NCBI RefSeq assembly: GCF_013297935.1 | Contig: NZ_JAAFIX010000006.1 | Span: forward strand, 180,638 to 244,637 | DNA from: Rhodoferax sp. | GTDB taxonomy: Bacteria; Pseudomonadota; Gammaproteobacteria; Burkholderiales; Burkholderiaceae_C | Direction: 5' to 3' | Length of the DNA: 64,000 bases | Shown: piece by piece, positions 17,309-26,102 of the stretch | Layout of the letters: every line of letters starts with the position of its first letter | Numbering within the stretch: the first letter of the stretch is position 1 | Notes under the pieces: generated by a model | The model's database searches: none | The model's input: only the letters and a program-made list of their open reading frames with translations | What the model was told of the DNA's origin: nothing | Position numbers and translations under genes: made by a program

Positions 17309-18268
17309 ATGGCAAAGACCAACACCAAACAAATTCCATGGGCCATGCTCGGCCCCTGGCTCGCCTTGCTGGCGGCATGCGCGTTCTTCACGACGCAATC
17401 AGACCGGTTTCTGACGGGCGAGAACCTGTCCCTCGTCCTCCAGCAGGTGATGGTGGTCGGCCTGCTGGCCATCGGCCAGACGCTGATCATCCTGACAGCG
17501 GGCATCGACCTGTCCTGCGGCATGGTGATGGCGCTGGGCGGCATTGTGATGACTAAATTCACCATGGACCTCGGCATTCCCCCTGTGTGGGCCGTGGTCT
17601 GCGGCATTTTGGTGACCGCGTCTTTCGGCTTGCTCAATGGCTTGTTGGTGACGCGGGTCAAGTTGCCCTCGTTCATCGTGACCCTGGGCACCATGAACAT
17701 CGCTTTTGCGATAACCCAGATTTATTCCGAGGCGCAAACCGTGGGCGACCTCCCCGAGACGATGACCGCCTTGGGTAACACCTTCAACATCGGCGGCACC
17801 TCGGTAGCTTGGGGCACCGTGGTCATGTTGGGCATGTACCTGCTGGCTTGGCATTTGTTGCGGGACACCGCAGCCGGTCGCCATGTCTACGCGGTGGGCA
17901 ACAACCCCGAGGCCGTGCGATTGAGCGGCATTTCGGTAGACCGCGTGCTGCTGGGCGTCTATGTACTGGCAGGTGTGTTGTACGGGGTGGCTGCCTTGCT
18001 GTCGGTCGCACGGACCGGAGTGGGCGATCCACAGGCCGGGCAAACCGAAAACCTCGACGCCATCACGGCGGTCGTGTTGGGCGGAACCTCTTTGTTCGGC
18101 GGGCGCGGCATCATTCTGGGCTCGCTGGTGGGCGCGGTCATTGTGGGCGTGTTCCGCAATGGGCTGACCCTCATGGACGTGGCCTCCGTGTATCAGACCT
18201 TGATCACGGGCATTCTGGTGATTCTGGCTGTTGCTGCCGACCAACTTTCACGCAAGGGAGCACGCTAA
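17309..18268 (+). CDS. frcC: Fructose/ribose-type ABC transporter permease
   Basis: A 319-residue inner-membrane permease of the RbsC family with about eight to ten hydrophobic segments. Typical motifs are LIILTAGIDLSCGMVMALGG and AVVLGGTSLFGGRGIILGSLVGA. The ATG at 17309 is chosen; an in-frame GTG at 17240 lies in the hairpin region and has no ribosome site. The stop overlaps the frcA start as TAATG. Confidence 0.9.
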   Translation: MAKTNTKQIPWAMLGPWLALLAACAFFTTQSDRFLTGENLSLVLQQVMVVGLLAIGQTLIILTAGIDLSCGMVMALGGIVMTKFTMDLGIPPVWAVVCGILVTASFGLLNGLLVTRVKLPSFIVTLGTMNIAFAITQIYSEAQTVGDLPETMTALGNTFNIGGTSVAWGTVVMLGMYLLAWHLLRDTAAGRHVYAVGNNPEAVRLSGISVDRVLLGVYVLAGVLYGVAALLSVARTGVGDPQAGQTENLDAITAVVLGGTSLFGGRGIILGSLVGAVIVGVFRNGLTLMDVASVYQTLITGILVILAVAADQLSRKGAR

Positions 18269-19056
18269 TGAGCAGCCCAACAATCGTTCTCAAAGCCAGC
18301 GGACTGGTGAAGCGCTACGGCGGCGTGACCGCCCTGGATGGCGTGGACTTTGAACTTCGCGCCGGCGAAATTCTGGCGGTCATCGGCGATAACGGCGCCG
18401 GCAAATCAAGCCTGATCAAGGCACTATCGGGCGCGGTCGTGCCGGACGAAGGCAAGATGGAGCTCGACGGCAAGCCGGTCGCGTTCCGCTCGCCGATCGA
18501 CGCCCGACGTCACGGCATCGAAACGGTCTACCAGGACCTCGCCGTGGCGCCCGCCATGTCCATCGCAGAAAACCTCTTCTTGGGGCGCGAACTCCGACGC
18601 CCCGGTGTGCTGGGCAGCGTGTTCCGCTCCCTGGATAAAAAGCGCATGCTGGAAGAAGCCATTACCCGCATGAACGACCTCAAGGTCGGCATCCGCTCCA
18701 TGACCCAGGCGGTGGAAACACTCTCGGGAGGCCAGCGCCAATGCGTGGCAGTCGCCCGCGCGGCGGCCTTTGCACAGCATGTGGTCATCATGGATGAGCC
18801 CACGGCGGCACTTGGCGTGAAGGAGGGCAACATGGTGCTCGAATTGATACGCCGGGTCCGTGACAAAGGGCTGCCTGTGATTCTGATCAGTCACAACATG
18901 CCCCATGTCTTTGAGATTGCGGACCGCATCCACATTCAGCGACTCGGCAAACGGGCCTGTGTCGTGAATCCGAAAGCGATCAGCATGAGCGACACCGTGG
19001 CGGTGATGACGGGCGCCAAGGCGGTTGAAGACCTGCCGGATACCGCATTGGCGTGA
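18268..19056 (+). CDS. frcA: Fructose/ribose-type ABC transporter ATP-binding protein
   Basis: A 262-residue single-domain ATPase that energises FrcBC. It shows Walker A GDNGAGKSSLIK, signature LSGGQRQCVAVARA, Walker B VVIMDEPTAALG and the switch His in LISHNMPH. RbsA-type ATPases usually have two ATPase domains; a single domain is typical of FrcA. The reading frame stays open far upstream, but the start is the ATG fused to the frcC stop. Confidence 0.93.
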   Translation: MSSPTIVLKASGLVKRYGGVTALDGVDFELRAGEILAVIGDNGAGKSSLIKALSGAVVPDEGKMELDGKPVAFRSPIDARRHGIETVYQDLAVAPAMSIAENLFLGRELRRPGVLGSVFRSLDKKRMLEEAITRMNDLKVGIRSMTQAVETLSGGQRQCVAVARAAAFAQHVVIMDEPTAALGVKEGNMVLELIRRVRDKGLPVILISHNMPHVFEIADRIHIQRLGKRACVVNPKAISMSDTVAVMTGAKAVEDLPDTALA

Positions 19057-19115
19057 GGATGCTGGAGCGGGCTTGGGCCTAGGATCGGGGAACACCCCTA
19101 AAAACAATTCAGCCC

Positions 19116-20408
19116 ATGGTGAGGTTCCTAGGTGAAAATCCGAAAACCATGAATCTTGCCGACCCTCTTCCAAACGCCCGTCTTGAAGCCCTTGCCCCCC
19201 CCGGGGCATTGAGCCCGCCGGTACTGCGGCCGCGAGGATCTAACCACGTCGGCATGCGCCAGTTCAACGAGCGGGTGGTCCTGCAAGCGGTGCGCTTGAA
19301 TGGCAGCTTGCCCAAGGCGGACCTCGCGCGCTTGACCGGCCTGACCGCGCAAACCATCGGCCTGATCACAACCCGCCTGGAAGACGACGGCCTGCTGCTC
19401 CGTCAGGACCGTGTCCGCGGTCGCATCGGTCAGCCCTCGGTGCCCATGGCACTCAATCCGGACGGTGCGTTCTCGCTGGGGATCAAGATCGGCCGGCGCA
19501 GTGCCGACTGGCTGTTGGTCGATTTCACCGGGGCGGTTCGCGTGCGCGAAACCCTGTCCTATGACTTTCCTGATGCGGAGGCCTTGCTTCCGCAGGTGCA
19601 AAGCCGGATGTTGGCTATCCAAGAGGGCTTGGGCCCACTGGCCCAGCGCATCGTGGGCGTCGGCGTAGCCGCCCCTTTCAACTTAGGAGGCTGGCACAAA
19701 ATGCTGGGACTCTCCGCGTCGGTATCGGACCAATGGAACCACATCGACCTGGCCGCGCAGGTGCAGGCCATGACCGATGTGCCGGTGAGCTTCGCCAAAG
19801 ACACACAGGCGGCCTGTGTCGCGGAGCTCGTCTCCGGGCGCGGGCGCGATTTGAAGAGTTTCCTCTACCTGTTTGTGGACACGTTTGTGGGCGGCGGCCT
19901 GGTCCTCAATTCGCATTTGCACGGTGGTATTCATGGCAATGCGGGCGCCGTGGCCTCGTTGCCCTTGCAGGTGGCCAGCGGTGGCGCGGTGCCGGAGCAG
20001 TTGCTGGCCCATGCCTCGCTGTGGGAGCTGGAGCAGCATTTCAAAGGGCAGGGGCTGGACCCCACGGCGGCCTACGACGACCGCGCTCTGGAAGGGGCCT
20101 ACGCCCCCCTGACCGAAGCCTGGATTTCCAGCGCAGCCCAAGGTCTGGCGCAGTGCGTGGTGAGTGGAACTGCATTTTTGGATCTGGATGCGGTGGTGAT
20201 TGACGGCTCCTTCACCCGCGCCATGCTCAAGCGACTGATTGAGCAAACCACCTTGGCCCTGCGCAATTACGACTGGGAGGGCTTGTGGCCCGCCAAGGTG
20301 ATTGCCGGGAGCATCGGCTCCGATGCCCGCGCTTTGGGCGGCGCGCTCTTGCCCTTGCATGAAAACTTTGCGCCGGACCGTGACCTGTTTCTCAAGGTCA
20401 CGGCCTGA
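19116..20408 (+). CDS. ROK-family transcriptional regulator (FrcR-like)
   Basis: A 430-residue regulator. An N-terminal winged helix-turn-helix (about residues 45-105, SLPKADLARLTGLTAQTIGL) is followed by a ROK/NagC-type sugar-kinase-like domain with PVSFAKDTQAACVAE and an ATP-site-like GGLVLNSHLHGG stretch. The classic cysteine-rich zinc motif of active ROK kinases is not seen. It lies 59 bases after frcA and probably controls the frc genes in response to a sugar. An ATG at 19149 is an equally possible start. Confidence 0.82.
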   Translation: MVRFLGENPKTMNLADPLPNARLEALAPPGALSPPVLRPRGSNHVGMRQFNERVVLQAVRLNGSLPKADLARLTGLTAQTIGLITTRLEDDGLLLRQDRVRGRIGQPSVPMALNPDGAFSLGIKIGRRSADWLLVDFTGAVRVRETLSYDFPDAEALLPQVQSRMLAIQEGLGPLAQRIVGVGVAAPFNLGGWHKMLGLSASVSDQWNHIDLAAQVQAMTDVPVSFAKDTQAACVAELVSGRGRDLKSFLYLFVDTFVGGGLVLNSHLHGGIHGNAGAVASLPLQVASGGAVPEQLLAHASLWELEQHFKGQGLDPTAAYDDRALEGAYAPLTEAWISSAAQGLAQCVVSGTAFLDLDAVVIDGSFTRAMLKRLIEQTTLALRNYDWEGLWPAKVIAGSIGSDARALGGALLPLHENFAPDRDLFLKVTA

Positions 20409-20412
20409 GGCT

Positions 20413-21660
20413 TCAGGCCGATTTCAGCGGTAGGCGGATCTCAAAACAGGCGCCCCCTTGCGGGCGGTTGGTGCACCGGACGCTGCCGCCATGACGCTCG
20501 GCAATCGACTTGACCAGGGCGAGGCCGAGACCCACGCCGCCCTCGCGCTCCGATGCACCGGGCAAGCGGTAAAAAGGTTCAAAAATGCGCTGTTGCTGTT
20601 CCACAGGAACGCCGGGGCCCGCGTCACACACCTGAATCACCGCCCACGCCTCGTCTTCCCGCAAGATCAGATGCACGTCCCCGGCCCCGTAGCGCCGGGC
20701 GTTTTCTAGGAGGTTGCGCACCGCCCGGCGGATGAGCTTGGCGACGCCGGGCACCTCCAGATGGGCCAGCGTGACATCGAGCAGCGCTTGGTTGCGGGCA
20801 CACTCTTCCGCGGCCAGCCCTACCAGGTCCACCGGCTCTACGGTGCCGAGATCGGCTTCTTTGGCGTCCAGGCGGCTGGCCAGCAAGATTTCTTCAATCA
20901 GCTGGTCGAGCTCGGCAATATTGCGTGCAACTTCTTGCTTGAATGCCGGGCTTGGCGTGCTTCCCATCAGCTCCAGACCCATGCGGATGCGGGCGAGGGG
21001 GGAGCGCAGCTCGTGCGAGGCATTAGCCAGGAGGGACTTTTGGGATGCCAAGAGGGTGTCCCGCGCCTGAACCAGGGTTTCAATCTGTTCTGCCGCATGG
21101 TTGAAGCGTGCGGCCAAAAAGCCGACCTCGTCGTCACCCTGCATGGGCACGCGGGCAGCCAGATCTCCATTGCCCCAACGCTCCACCCCGTTTTGCAGCG
21201 TTTCGAGTCTGCGTGTAAGGCGCCGAATGATGGGGTAGGTGCCCAGTGCCACCGCCACAGCAACCAGCGCGAGTGTCCAGACAAAACCGAAGGGGGCGCG
21301 CAAGGTGTTGTTGGGCGGGCGCGGCAGGTGCAGATGAATAGTTTGGCCGTCTGCCATGCGCACTAGAAACTCGGGGCCTCGCCCGAAGCGGCCCGGGCGG
21401 TCACTGTCCCGTTCGTCGGCGTTGTCATCCTTGCTATCGGTGGGCGGGGGCTGGTCCCCCAGATCAAGGCCGGGTACCGGAGGGGGGCGACTCAGGCGGG
21501 CCCGACCACTGCCAATCACTTCGCCAAACTCATTGCGCACCACCACCTCCCGCAGCGGGGGCTCGCTGGTCATGCGCCAAACCCAACCGACCAGCAAGGT
21601 CAGCACCATCACCGTGAGGACGACGGCTAACCAGATGCGGACGTAGAGTTTGTGCAGCAT
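20413..21660 (-). CDS. Sensor histidine kinase (RstB/CpxA-like)
   Basis: A 415-residue inner-membrane kinase. Transmembrane helices lie near residues 5-27 and 130-148, with a proline- and aspartate-rich periplasmic region between them. HAMP follows (RRLTRRLETLQNGVERWG), then an H-box with the phosphorylated His in NASHELRSPLARIRMGLEL, and an ATPase domain (NLLENARRYG, DAGPGVP, GVGLGLALVKSIA). It follows its response regulator directly; a GTG at 21666 would abut the regulator stop. The signal and targets are unknown. Confidence 0.9.
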   Translation of the reverse strand: MLHKLYVRIWLAVVLTVMVLTLLVGWVWRMTSEPPLREVVVRNEFGEVIGSGRARLSRPPPVPGLDLGDQPPPTDSKDDNADERDSDRPGRFGRGPEFLVRMADGQTIHLHLPRPPNNTLRAPFGFVWTLALVAVAVALGTYPIIRRLTRRLETLQNGVERWGNGDLAARVPMQGDDEVGFLAARFNHAAEQIETLVQARDTLLASQKSLLANASHELRSPLARIRMGLELMGSTPSPAFKQEVARNIAELDQLIEEILLASRLDAKEADLGTVEPVDLVGLAAEECARNQALLDVTLAHLEVPGVAKLIRRAVRNLLENARRYGAGDVHLILREDEAWAVIQVCDAGPGVPVEQQQRIFEPFYRLPGASEREGGVGLGLALVKSIAERHGGSVRCTNRPQGGACFEIRLPLKSA

Positions 21661-21666
21661 GAGCAC

Positions 21667-22383
21667 TTAATCCTGCTGGCGGGCGAATACGTAGCCGACA
21701 CCGCGCACGGTCAGGATGCGCTTGGGCTCCTTGGCGTCGGCCTCAATGGCGGCGCGGATACGCCCCATGTGCACGTCAATGGAGCGGTCAAAAGCTTCTA
21801 GCTCGCGGCCCCTCACGGCTTCCATGATCTGGTCGCGGGTCAGCACCCGCCCCGCACGCTCGGCAAGTGCGACGAGCAGGTCAAACTGGTAGGAAGTGAG
21901 CTCGCAGGCCGCACCGGCCACGGTCACGGTGCGCGCATCGCGGTCGATTTCCAGCGTGCCGAAGCGCAGTGCTTTGGTGTTGGCGGCAGGGGCTTCTCCC
22001 TTGCGCCGGAGGATGGCGCGAATGCGTGCCAACAACTCCCGGGGTTCAAACGGTTTGGGCAGGTAGTCGTCAGCACCGATTTCCAGGCCGATGATGCGAT
22101 CCATCGCGTCGCCTTTGGCGGTCAGCATCAGCACAGGTACTTGTCCGGTGGAGCCGGGCAGTGCGCGGATGCGGCGGCAAATCTCCAGGCCGTCCATGTC
22201 CGGGAGCATCAAATCAAGAATGACCAGGTCTGGCGCTGCTACGCCGCTGTCGGCAGCCATGCGGGCCAGTCCGCTGTGCCCATCGCCCGCATGGGCGACA
22301 GAGAATCCGGATTGTTCGAGATACTCGGCCACCATGGAGGCTAACCGGGCATCGTCTTCGATCATGAGGAGGTTTTGAGGCAT
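21667..22383 (-). CDS. OmpR-family response regulator (RstA/CpxR-like)
   Basis: A 238-residue regulator. The receiver shows MIEDDARL, the phospho-acceptor Asp in LVILDLMLPDMDG, MLTAKGD and the Lys in DDYLPKPFEP. The C-terminal winged helix ends in the typical ILTVRGVGYVFA. It is the first gene of a two-gene operon with the kinase. A dispersed repeat copy lies between it and the ampG-like gene. Confidence 0.92.
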   Translation of the reverse strand: MPQNLLMIEDDARLASMVAEYLEQSGFSVAHAGDGHSGLARMAADSGVAAPDLVILDLMLPDMDGLEICRRIRALPGSTGQVPVLMLTAKGDAMDRIIGLEIGADDYLPKPFEPRELLARIRAILRRKGEAPAANTKALRFGTLEIDRDARTVTVAGAACELTSYQFDLLVALAERAGRVLTRDQIMEAVRGRELEAFDRSIDVHMGRIRAAIEADAKEPKRILTVRGVGYVFARQQD

Positions 22384-22453
22384 CTTTACAGTCTAGCGGT
22401 GATGCCCCTGCGGGGGATACGCCGGCCTTGAAGATTCCGTAAAGTTGGGTAAA

Positions 22454-22513
22454 TTTTGCTATCAAATAAATAGCTACTCGCGCAGGTTTAGTCTGGGCTA
22501 GAGGCCGTTTTTA
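22454..22513 (+). repeat. Dispersed 60-nt repeat, copy 3
   Basis: It reads TTTGCTATCAAATAAATAG, then CTACTCGCGCAGG, then a diverged middle and GGGCTAGAGGCCGTTTTT. Its distal end covers the last codons and stop of the minus-strand AmpG-like gene. Confidence 0.8.
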
Positions 22514-23822
22514 TGCGTGAAGCCAGCCATACGAGGACGAGAACGGGGAGTCCTAAGCAGGCGGTGACCGTGAAGAAGGTGGAGTAACCAAAGTGGTCGA
22601 CGAACTGTCCGGAGAAGCCTGCCAGGAACTTCGGAAGCAAAAGCATCATGGAACTGAACAGAGCGTATTGGGTCGCCGAATACTGAACGTTGGTGAGCGA
22701 TGAGAGGTACGCAATAAATGCAGCACTTGCGATGCCGCTGGAGAGGTTATCAGCCGAAATGACCAGCACTAAAGCGCTGAGGTCGTGGCCGCGTGTGCCC
22801 AGCCAGGCGAACAGCAGGTTGCTTGCTGCGCTTAGCGCAGCACCCAGCATCAGGACCCTCATGACACCCAAACGTAAGGCCAGCACACCACCCACAAAAG
22901 CACCCAGCAACGTCATCACCACTCCGAAACCCTTGCTGATGGCCGCGACCTCGTCTTTGCTGAAGCCCATGTCTACGTAAAACGGGTTGGCCATGATGCC
23001 CATGACCACATCGCTGATGCGGTAGCTCGCGATCAGTGCGAGTATCAAGGCCGCATGCCAGCCGTAGCGACCCAGGAAGTCGGAGAAAGGGGCAATCAGC
23101 GCGCTTTGTAGCCATTCCGCAGCGTTCCGTGCCGGCGGTTGCGGCAAATGTGCCGGCTCGCGTGAAAGCAACACCGTCAGTACGCCGGGCAACATGCTGA
23201 CTGCCATCACCAGATAGGCGGTGCGCCAGGCACTGTATTGGTAAAGGGCTGCGCCGGGAACTTCCGCGCGTGCGGCAATCCACAGGGCGCCCGCACCCGC
23301 CCAAATCATGGCCAGTCGATAGCCTGCTTGGTAGGTCGCCGCCAAGGCGGCCTGGTGTTCAGCGTCAGCGGACTCAATGCGGAAGGCGTCTAGTGCGATG
23401 TCCTGTGTCGCCGAGCCAAAAGCCACAGCGACTGCACACCAGACCATGGGCGCCAGCGCCCTTGTCGGGTCAGTCAGTGCCATCATGGTCAGCGCGGTCA
23501 TGATGATCATTTGCGACAAAAGCAGCCAACTGCGTCGGCGACCGAAATAGGAGGTCAAAAGGGGAATCGGCAATCTGTCCACCAATGGTGACCAGACCCA
23601 TTTGAAGCCGTAAGCCAATCCCACCCAGCTCAGAAAACCAATGGTGGTGCGGTCAACTCCCGCTTCTCTCAGCCAGAAACTCAAGGTGCCGAACACCAGC
23701 AGTAGCGGCAGTCCTGCTGAGAACCCCAGCGCCAGCATGCGAAGAGATGCCGGCTCGGCATAGACCTTGAAACTGGATAGCCACCTGGTGGTGACGGGAG
23801 GCACGGAGTGAGGAGCGGTCAT
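22488..23822 (-). CDS. ampG: AmpG-like muropeptide MFS permease
   Basis: A 444-residue inner-membrane permease with about 12 to 14 hydrophobic segments. The N-terminal signature LRMLALGFSAGLPLLLVFGTLSFWLREAG, read in parts, and WSPLVDRLPIP are typical of AmpG, which imports anhydro-muropeptides for cell-wall recycling and thereby influences AmpC induction. No ampD or ampR is nearby. The final residues (RIKTASSPD) are encoded within a dispersed repeat, a likely repeat-derived C-terminus. Confidence 0.85.
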   Translation of the reverse strand: MTAPHSVPPVTTRWLSSFKVYAEPASLRMLALGFSAGLPLLLVFGTLSFWLREAGVDRTTIGFLSWVGLAYGFKWVWSPLVDRLPIPLLTSYFGRRRSWLLLSQMIIMTALTMMALTDPTRALAPMVWCAVAVAFGSATQDIALDAFRIESADAEHQAALAATYQAGYRLAMIWAGAGALWIAARAEVPGAALYQYSAWRTAYLVMAVSMLPGVLTVLLSREPAHLPQPPARNAAEWLQSALIAPFSDFLGRYGWHAALILALIASYRISDVVMGIMANPFYVDMGFSKDEVAAISKGFGVVMTLLGAFVGGVLALRLGVMRVLMLGAALSAASNLLFAWLGTRGHDLSALVLVISADNLSSGIASAAFIAYLSSLTNVQYSATQYALFSSMMLLLPKFLAGFSGQFVDHFGYSTFFTVTACLGLPVLVLVWLASRIKTASSPD

Positions 23823-23880
23823 CCAAGAATAATACCGGCCCCGCGCCGGAGCGAAGTGCAGGCCAGACCCGCCAGCGGAT

Positions 23881-23914
23881 AAAAAAAACGGGATCCAGCT
23901 TGGCCTGGATCCCG
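23881..23914 (-). terminator. Intrinsic terminator after the porin gene
   Basis: A perfect 9-bp stem GGGATCCAG / CTGGATCCC with a six-base loop, followed on the minus strand by eight T. It lies about 55 bases past the porin stop and separates the pectin locus from ampG. Confidence 0.9.
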
Positions 23915-23969
23915 AACCCGTTCGTCTTCCTTCTTGTTATGGACTGTTGATGGGGTGATCCACCCCCGT

Positions 23970-25055
23970 TTAGAAGGTCTTGCGCAGAGAAACTTCTGCT
24001 CCTTCACCAGTTCGGTCGCTCTTCTCTGAGCCATTGGCATTGAATCGTTTCTGGTTGTCACGCACCAGGGAGAAGTGAACGCCTGTTGTGGCATCCAACA
24101 TCCATGCGTAGCCCAATCCGATGCGCAAGCTATCTTGGTCCGAGCTGGCGTCGGTGGCCGATTTGCGCGAGCTCTCATCGATCGTTCGCAAGGACGCCCT
24201 GATTTCACCCGGACCGTAGGGAATGCGAACGCCAAATGTGGTGACGGCTTGTGCGCCCGTACCCGTGATATTGGCGTTGCTAGAGCGCGCATACGTGGCC
24301 CCGACCCGGACGATTCCGAAGTCGTAGTAGGCACCCATGGAGATGGTGTCCATGGTTTTTTGCGTGGTGGTGTCCCACTTATCTTGTTCTTGCTGGAGGC
24401 CCAAAGCTGCAGATGCGGGGCCGTCGTTGTATGCCAAATGGGCGCCGATGCCATTGGCCGCAGTCTTCTCCCCCTTGCTGAATGTCAAGCCCGCATTGAA
24501 ACCATTGGCGGTGGGAGAGGTGTAATAAACCGCGTTATTCCACTGATTGGCTGCAAGCGCACCTCGGGTTCCATTGGATGCATAGCTATCACCGACAAAG
24601 GCCTCGTAGCGACCGGCTGTACTCACAGCGTATTGGGGCGAATGTAAACGGCCGAGCTTTACTTCACCGTACTTCTTACTAGCCAGGCCGACCCACGCTT
24701 TGTCTTTGAACAAAGGATCGGTGCTGGCAGTGGCTCCTGTATCAGCAAAAAAGCGCATTTCCAACATAAAGAAGCTGCTCAGATCATCATTGATGTTCGA
24801 TGAACCGGAGAAGTTCAGCCGGGCATTCGAGCCTTCGTCGACAGCCTCGGAGGAGGTGGTTTCTTTGGAGAGGTCTGACGGGATGGCGCTTCTCAGGCCC
24901 ACATCGACACGACCCGAAATCTTCAAAGGAATGGTGGATGTGACTGCCACGGGAACTGAGGCGGGTGTGGCTACGGGGGCGGCCGTCTGGGCAAAAGCGT
25001 TGCTGATGAGCGCGCTCAAAGCGAGCGGCGCCAGGATAAGTTTGGATGGCGACAA
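23970..25055 (-). CDS. Gram-negative porin (likely oligogalacturonide uptake)
   Basis: A 361-residue outer-membrane trimeric porin of the betaproteobacterial family. The signal peptide ends about LISNAFAQ. The body has alternating beta-strand patterns such as SKKYGEVKLGRLHSPQYA, and the C-terminal phenylalanine (VSLRKTF) is the Bam recognition signal. A 16-base palindromic element shared with the pectin operon lies about 45 bases upstream. Passage of pectin oligomers, as KdgM does in Dickeya, is therefore inferred; KdgM itself is a different, smaller family. Confidence 0.88.
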   Translation of the reverse strand: MSPSKLILAPLALSALISNAFAQTAAPVATPASVPVAVTSTIPLKISGRVDVGLRSAIPSDLSKETTSSEAVDEGSNARLNFSGSSNINDDLSSFFMLEMRFFADTGATASTDPLFKDKAWVGLASKKYGEVKLGRLHSPQYAVSTAGRYEAFVGDSYASNGTRGALAANQWNNAVYYTSPTANGFNAGLTFSKGEKTAANGIGAHLAYNDGPASAALGLQQEQDKWDTTTQKTMDTISMGAYYDFGIVRVGATYARSSNANITGTGAQAVTTFGVRIPYGPGEIRASLRTIDESSRKSATDASSDQDSLRIGLGYAWMLDATTGVHFSLVRDNQKRFNANGSEKSDRTGEGAEVSLRKTF

Positions 25056-25100
25056 GTGGTTTCTCCTCGGTGTAGTAATGGGAAGTCATTCTGCTTAAAT

Positions 25101-25119
25101 AGTCAGACGTCAGATGACT
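25101..25119 (-). promoter_or_regulatory. GntR-type operator, site 1 (porin promoter)
   Basis: On the minus strand the core reads TCATCTGACGTCTGAC, differing from site 2 at one base. It directly abuts a -10-like TATTTA about 40 bases before the porin start, so bound regulator would overlap the promoter. The GntR regulator encoded next door is the obvious candidate ligand. Confidence 0.7.
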
Positions 25120-25188
25120 TGCGATAGTCTAAGGAGAAAGATGTCTTGTCAAATTAGTAAAAACCCTGCCGAGAAACCGAGGCACGCC

Positions 25189-25959
25189 TCACGGTGTCTG
25201 CTGGAGGTTGATTTTCTGTCGCAGGCGCTCGCGACTATTGCTGAGGTGCATGTGCATGGCGGCTTTGGCGCTCGCAGCGTCTTGTCGTGCAATGGCGTTG
25301 TAGATGGCTTCGTGCTCCCTCTGCACCACTTCTTTGCCATCTGAAAGAATGGGCAGAGGCACGCCGAACTGTCCCGTGCTTCCGCCTGGAGGATTTTCAA
25401 CGCCGGCCTGCGTGTGGGATCGTAGTGTTGCGCTCCCAAGGTTGCTCAATACCTCCAGAAAATACTGATTGCCCGTGGCAGAGGCTACCTCGGTATGAAA
25501 GCGGTAGTCGTCTTCCGTGGTGCTGGCGCCTGCAGCCAGGTGCGACCGGTAGTCTTGCAGTGCGCGGTGCATTGTCTGGAGCTGTGCATCAGTGCGCCGC
25601 AGAGCGGCGAGGTGCGCGGCTTCAGATTCGAGACTGATACGAAGCTCAAGCATGGCGAGTGTCTGCTTAATATGGATCTCGGCGGGGGGGCTAGAGAGAA
25701 GGGGTGGGGTGGATGAGCGCTCCAAAACAAAGGTTCCGATGCCGTGGCGCGTCTTCACCAAGCCACTGGCTTGCAGGCTGGACATGGCCTCACGGATGAC
25801 CGTTCTGCTGACTTCGAACTCTCGCATGAGGTTCGGTTCAGGCGGGACCCGGTCTCCGGGCTGGAGCTCTCCGCTGAGAATTCGTGCCTGCAGACTGTCT
25901 ACAACACGCTGTGGTTGGCTTTTGGTCACGCTGCCGCGCTGGGTGGTGCTGGATGTCAT
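25189..25959 (-). CDS. GntR/FadR-family regulator of the pectin locus
   Basis: A 256-residue regulator. An N-terminal winged helix-turn-helix (about residues 17-80, with EFEVSRTVIREAMSSLQASGLV) is followed by an all-helical FCD ligand domain with the likely metal-binding pattern DYRFHTEVAS and later histidines. Members often bind sugar acids such as uronates. The gene is divergent from the enolase-Tog operon and next to the porin, and both promoters carry the same palindrome. Autoregulation is likely because site 2 lies in its own upstream region. The ExuR/UxuR regulators of enterobacteria belong to the same family, but orthology is not claimed. Confidence 0.87.
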   Translation of the reverse strand: MTSSTTQRGSVTKSQPQRVVDSLQARILSGELQPGDRVPPEPNLMREFEVSRTVIREAMSSLQASGLVKTRHGIGTFVLERSSTPPLLSSPPAEIHIKQTLAMLELRISLESEAAHLAALRRTDAQLQTMHRALQDYRSHLAAGASTTEDDYRFHTEVASATGNQYFLEVLSNLGSATLRSHTQAGVENPPGGSTGQFGVPLPILSDGKEVVQREHEAIYNAIARQDAASAKAAMHMHLSNSRERLRQKINLQQTP

Positions 25960-26043
25960 GCTGGCCGGATTCTACGAACTAATGGTGGCGAAGAGTGCAG
26001 GGGATATCTGGTGAGTTGATGTGGAGACCTAGGGTAAGTACTG

Positions 26044-26072
26044 TTAACTCATCAGACGTCTGACTGTACATT
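26044..26072 (+). promoter_or_regulatory. Promoter of the pectin operon with embedded operator, site 2
   Basis: The -35 is TTAACT at 26044-26049 and the -10 is TACATT at 26067-26072, with 17-base spacing. The spacer is filled by TCATCAGACGTCTGAC, whose centre TCAGACGTCTGA (26052-26063) is a perfect palindrome. It differs from the porin site at one position, which strongly suggests repression by the adjacent GntR protein. Confidence 0.75.
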
Positions 26073-26102
26073 GACTGGCAATCGGAATATTGAGGAAGTG
26101 AC

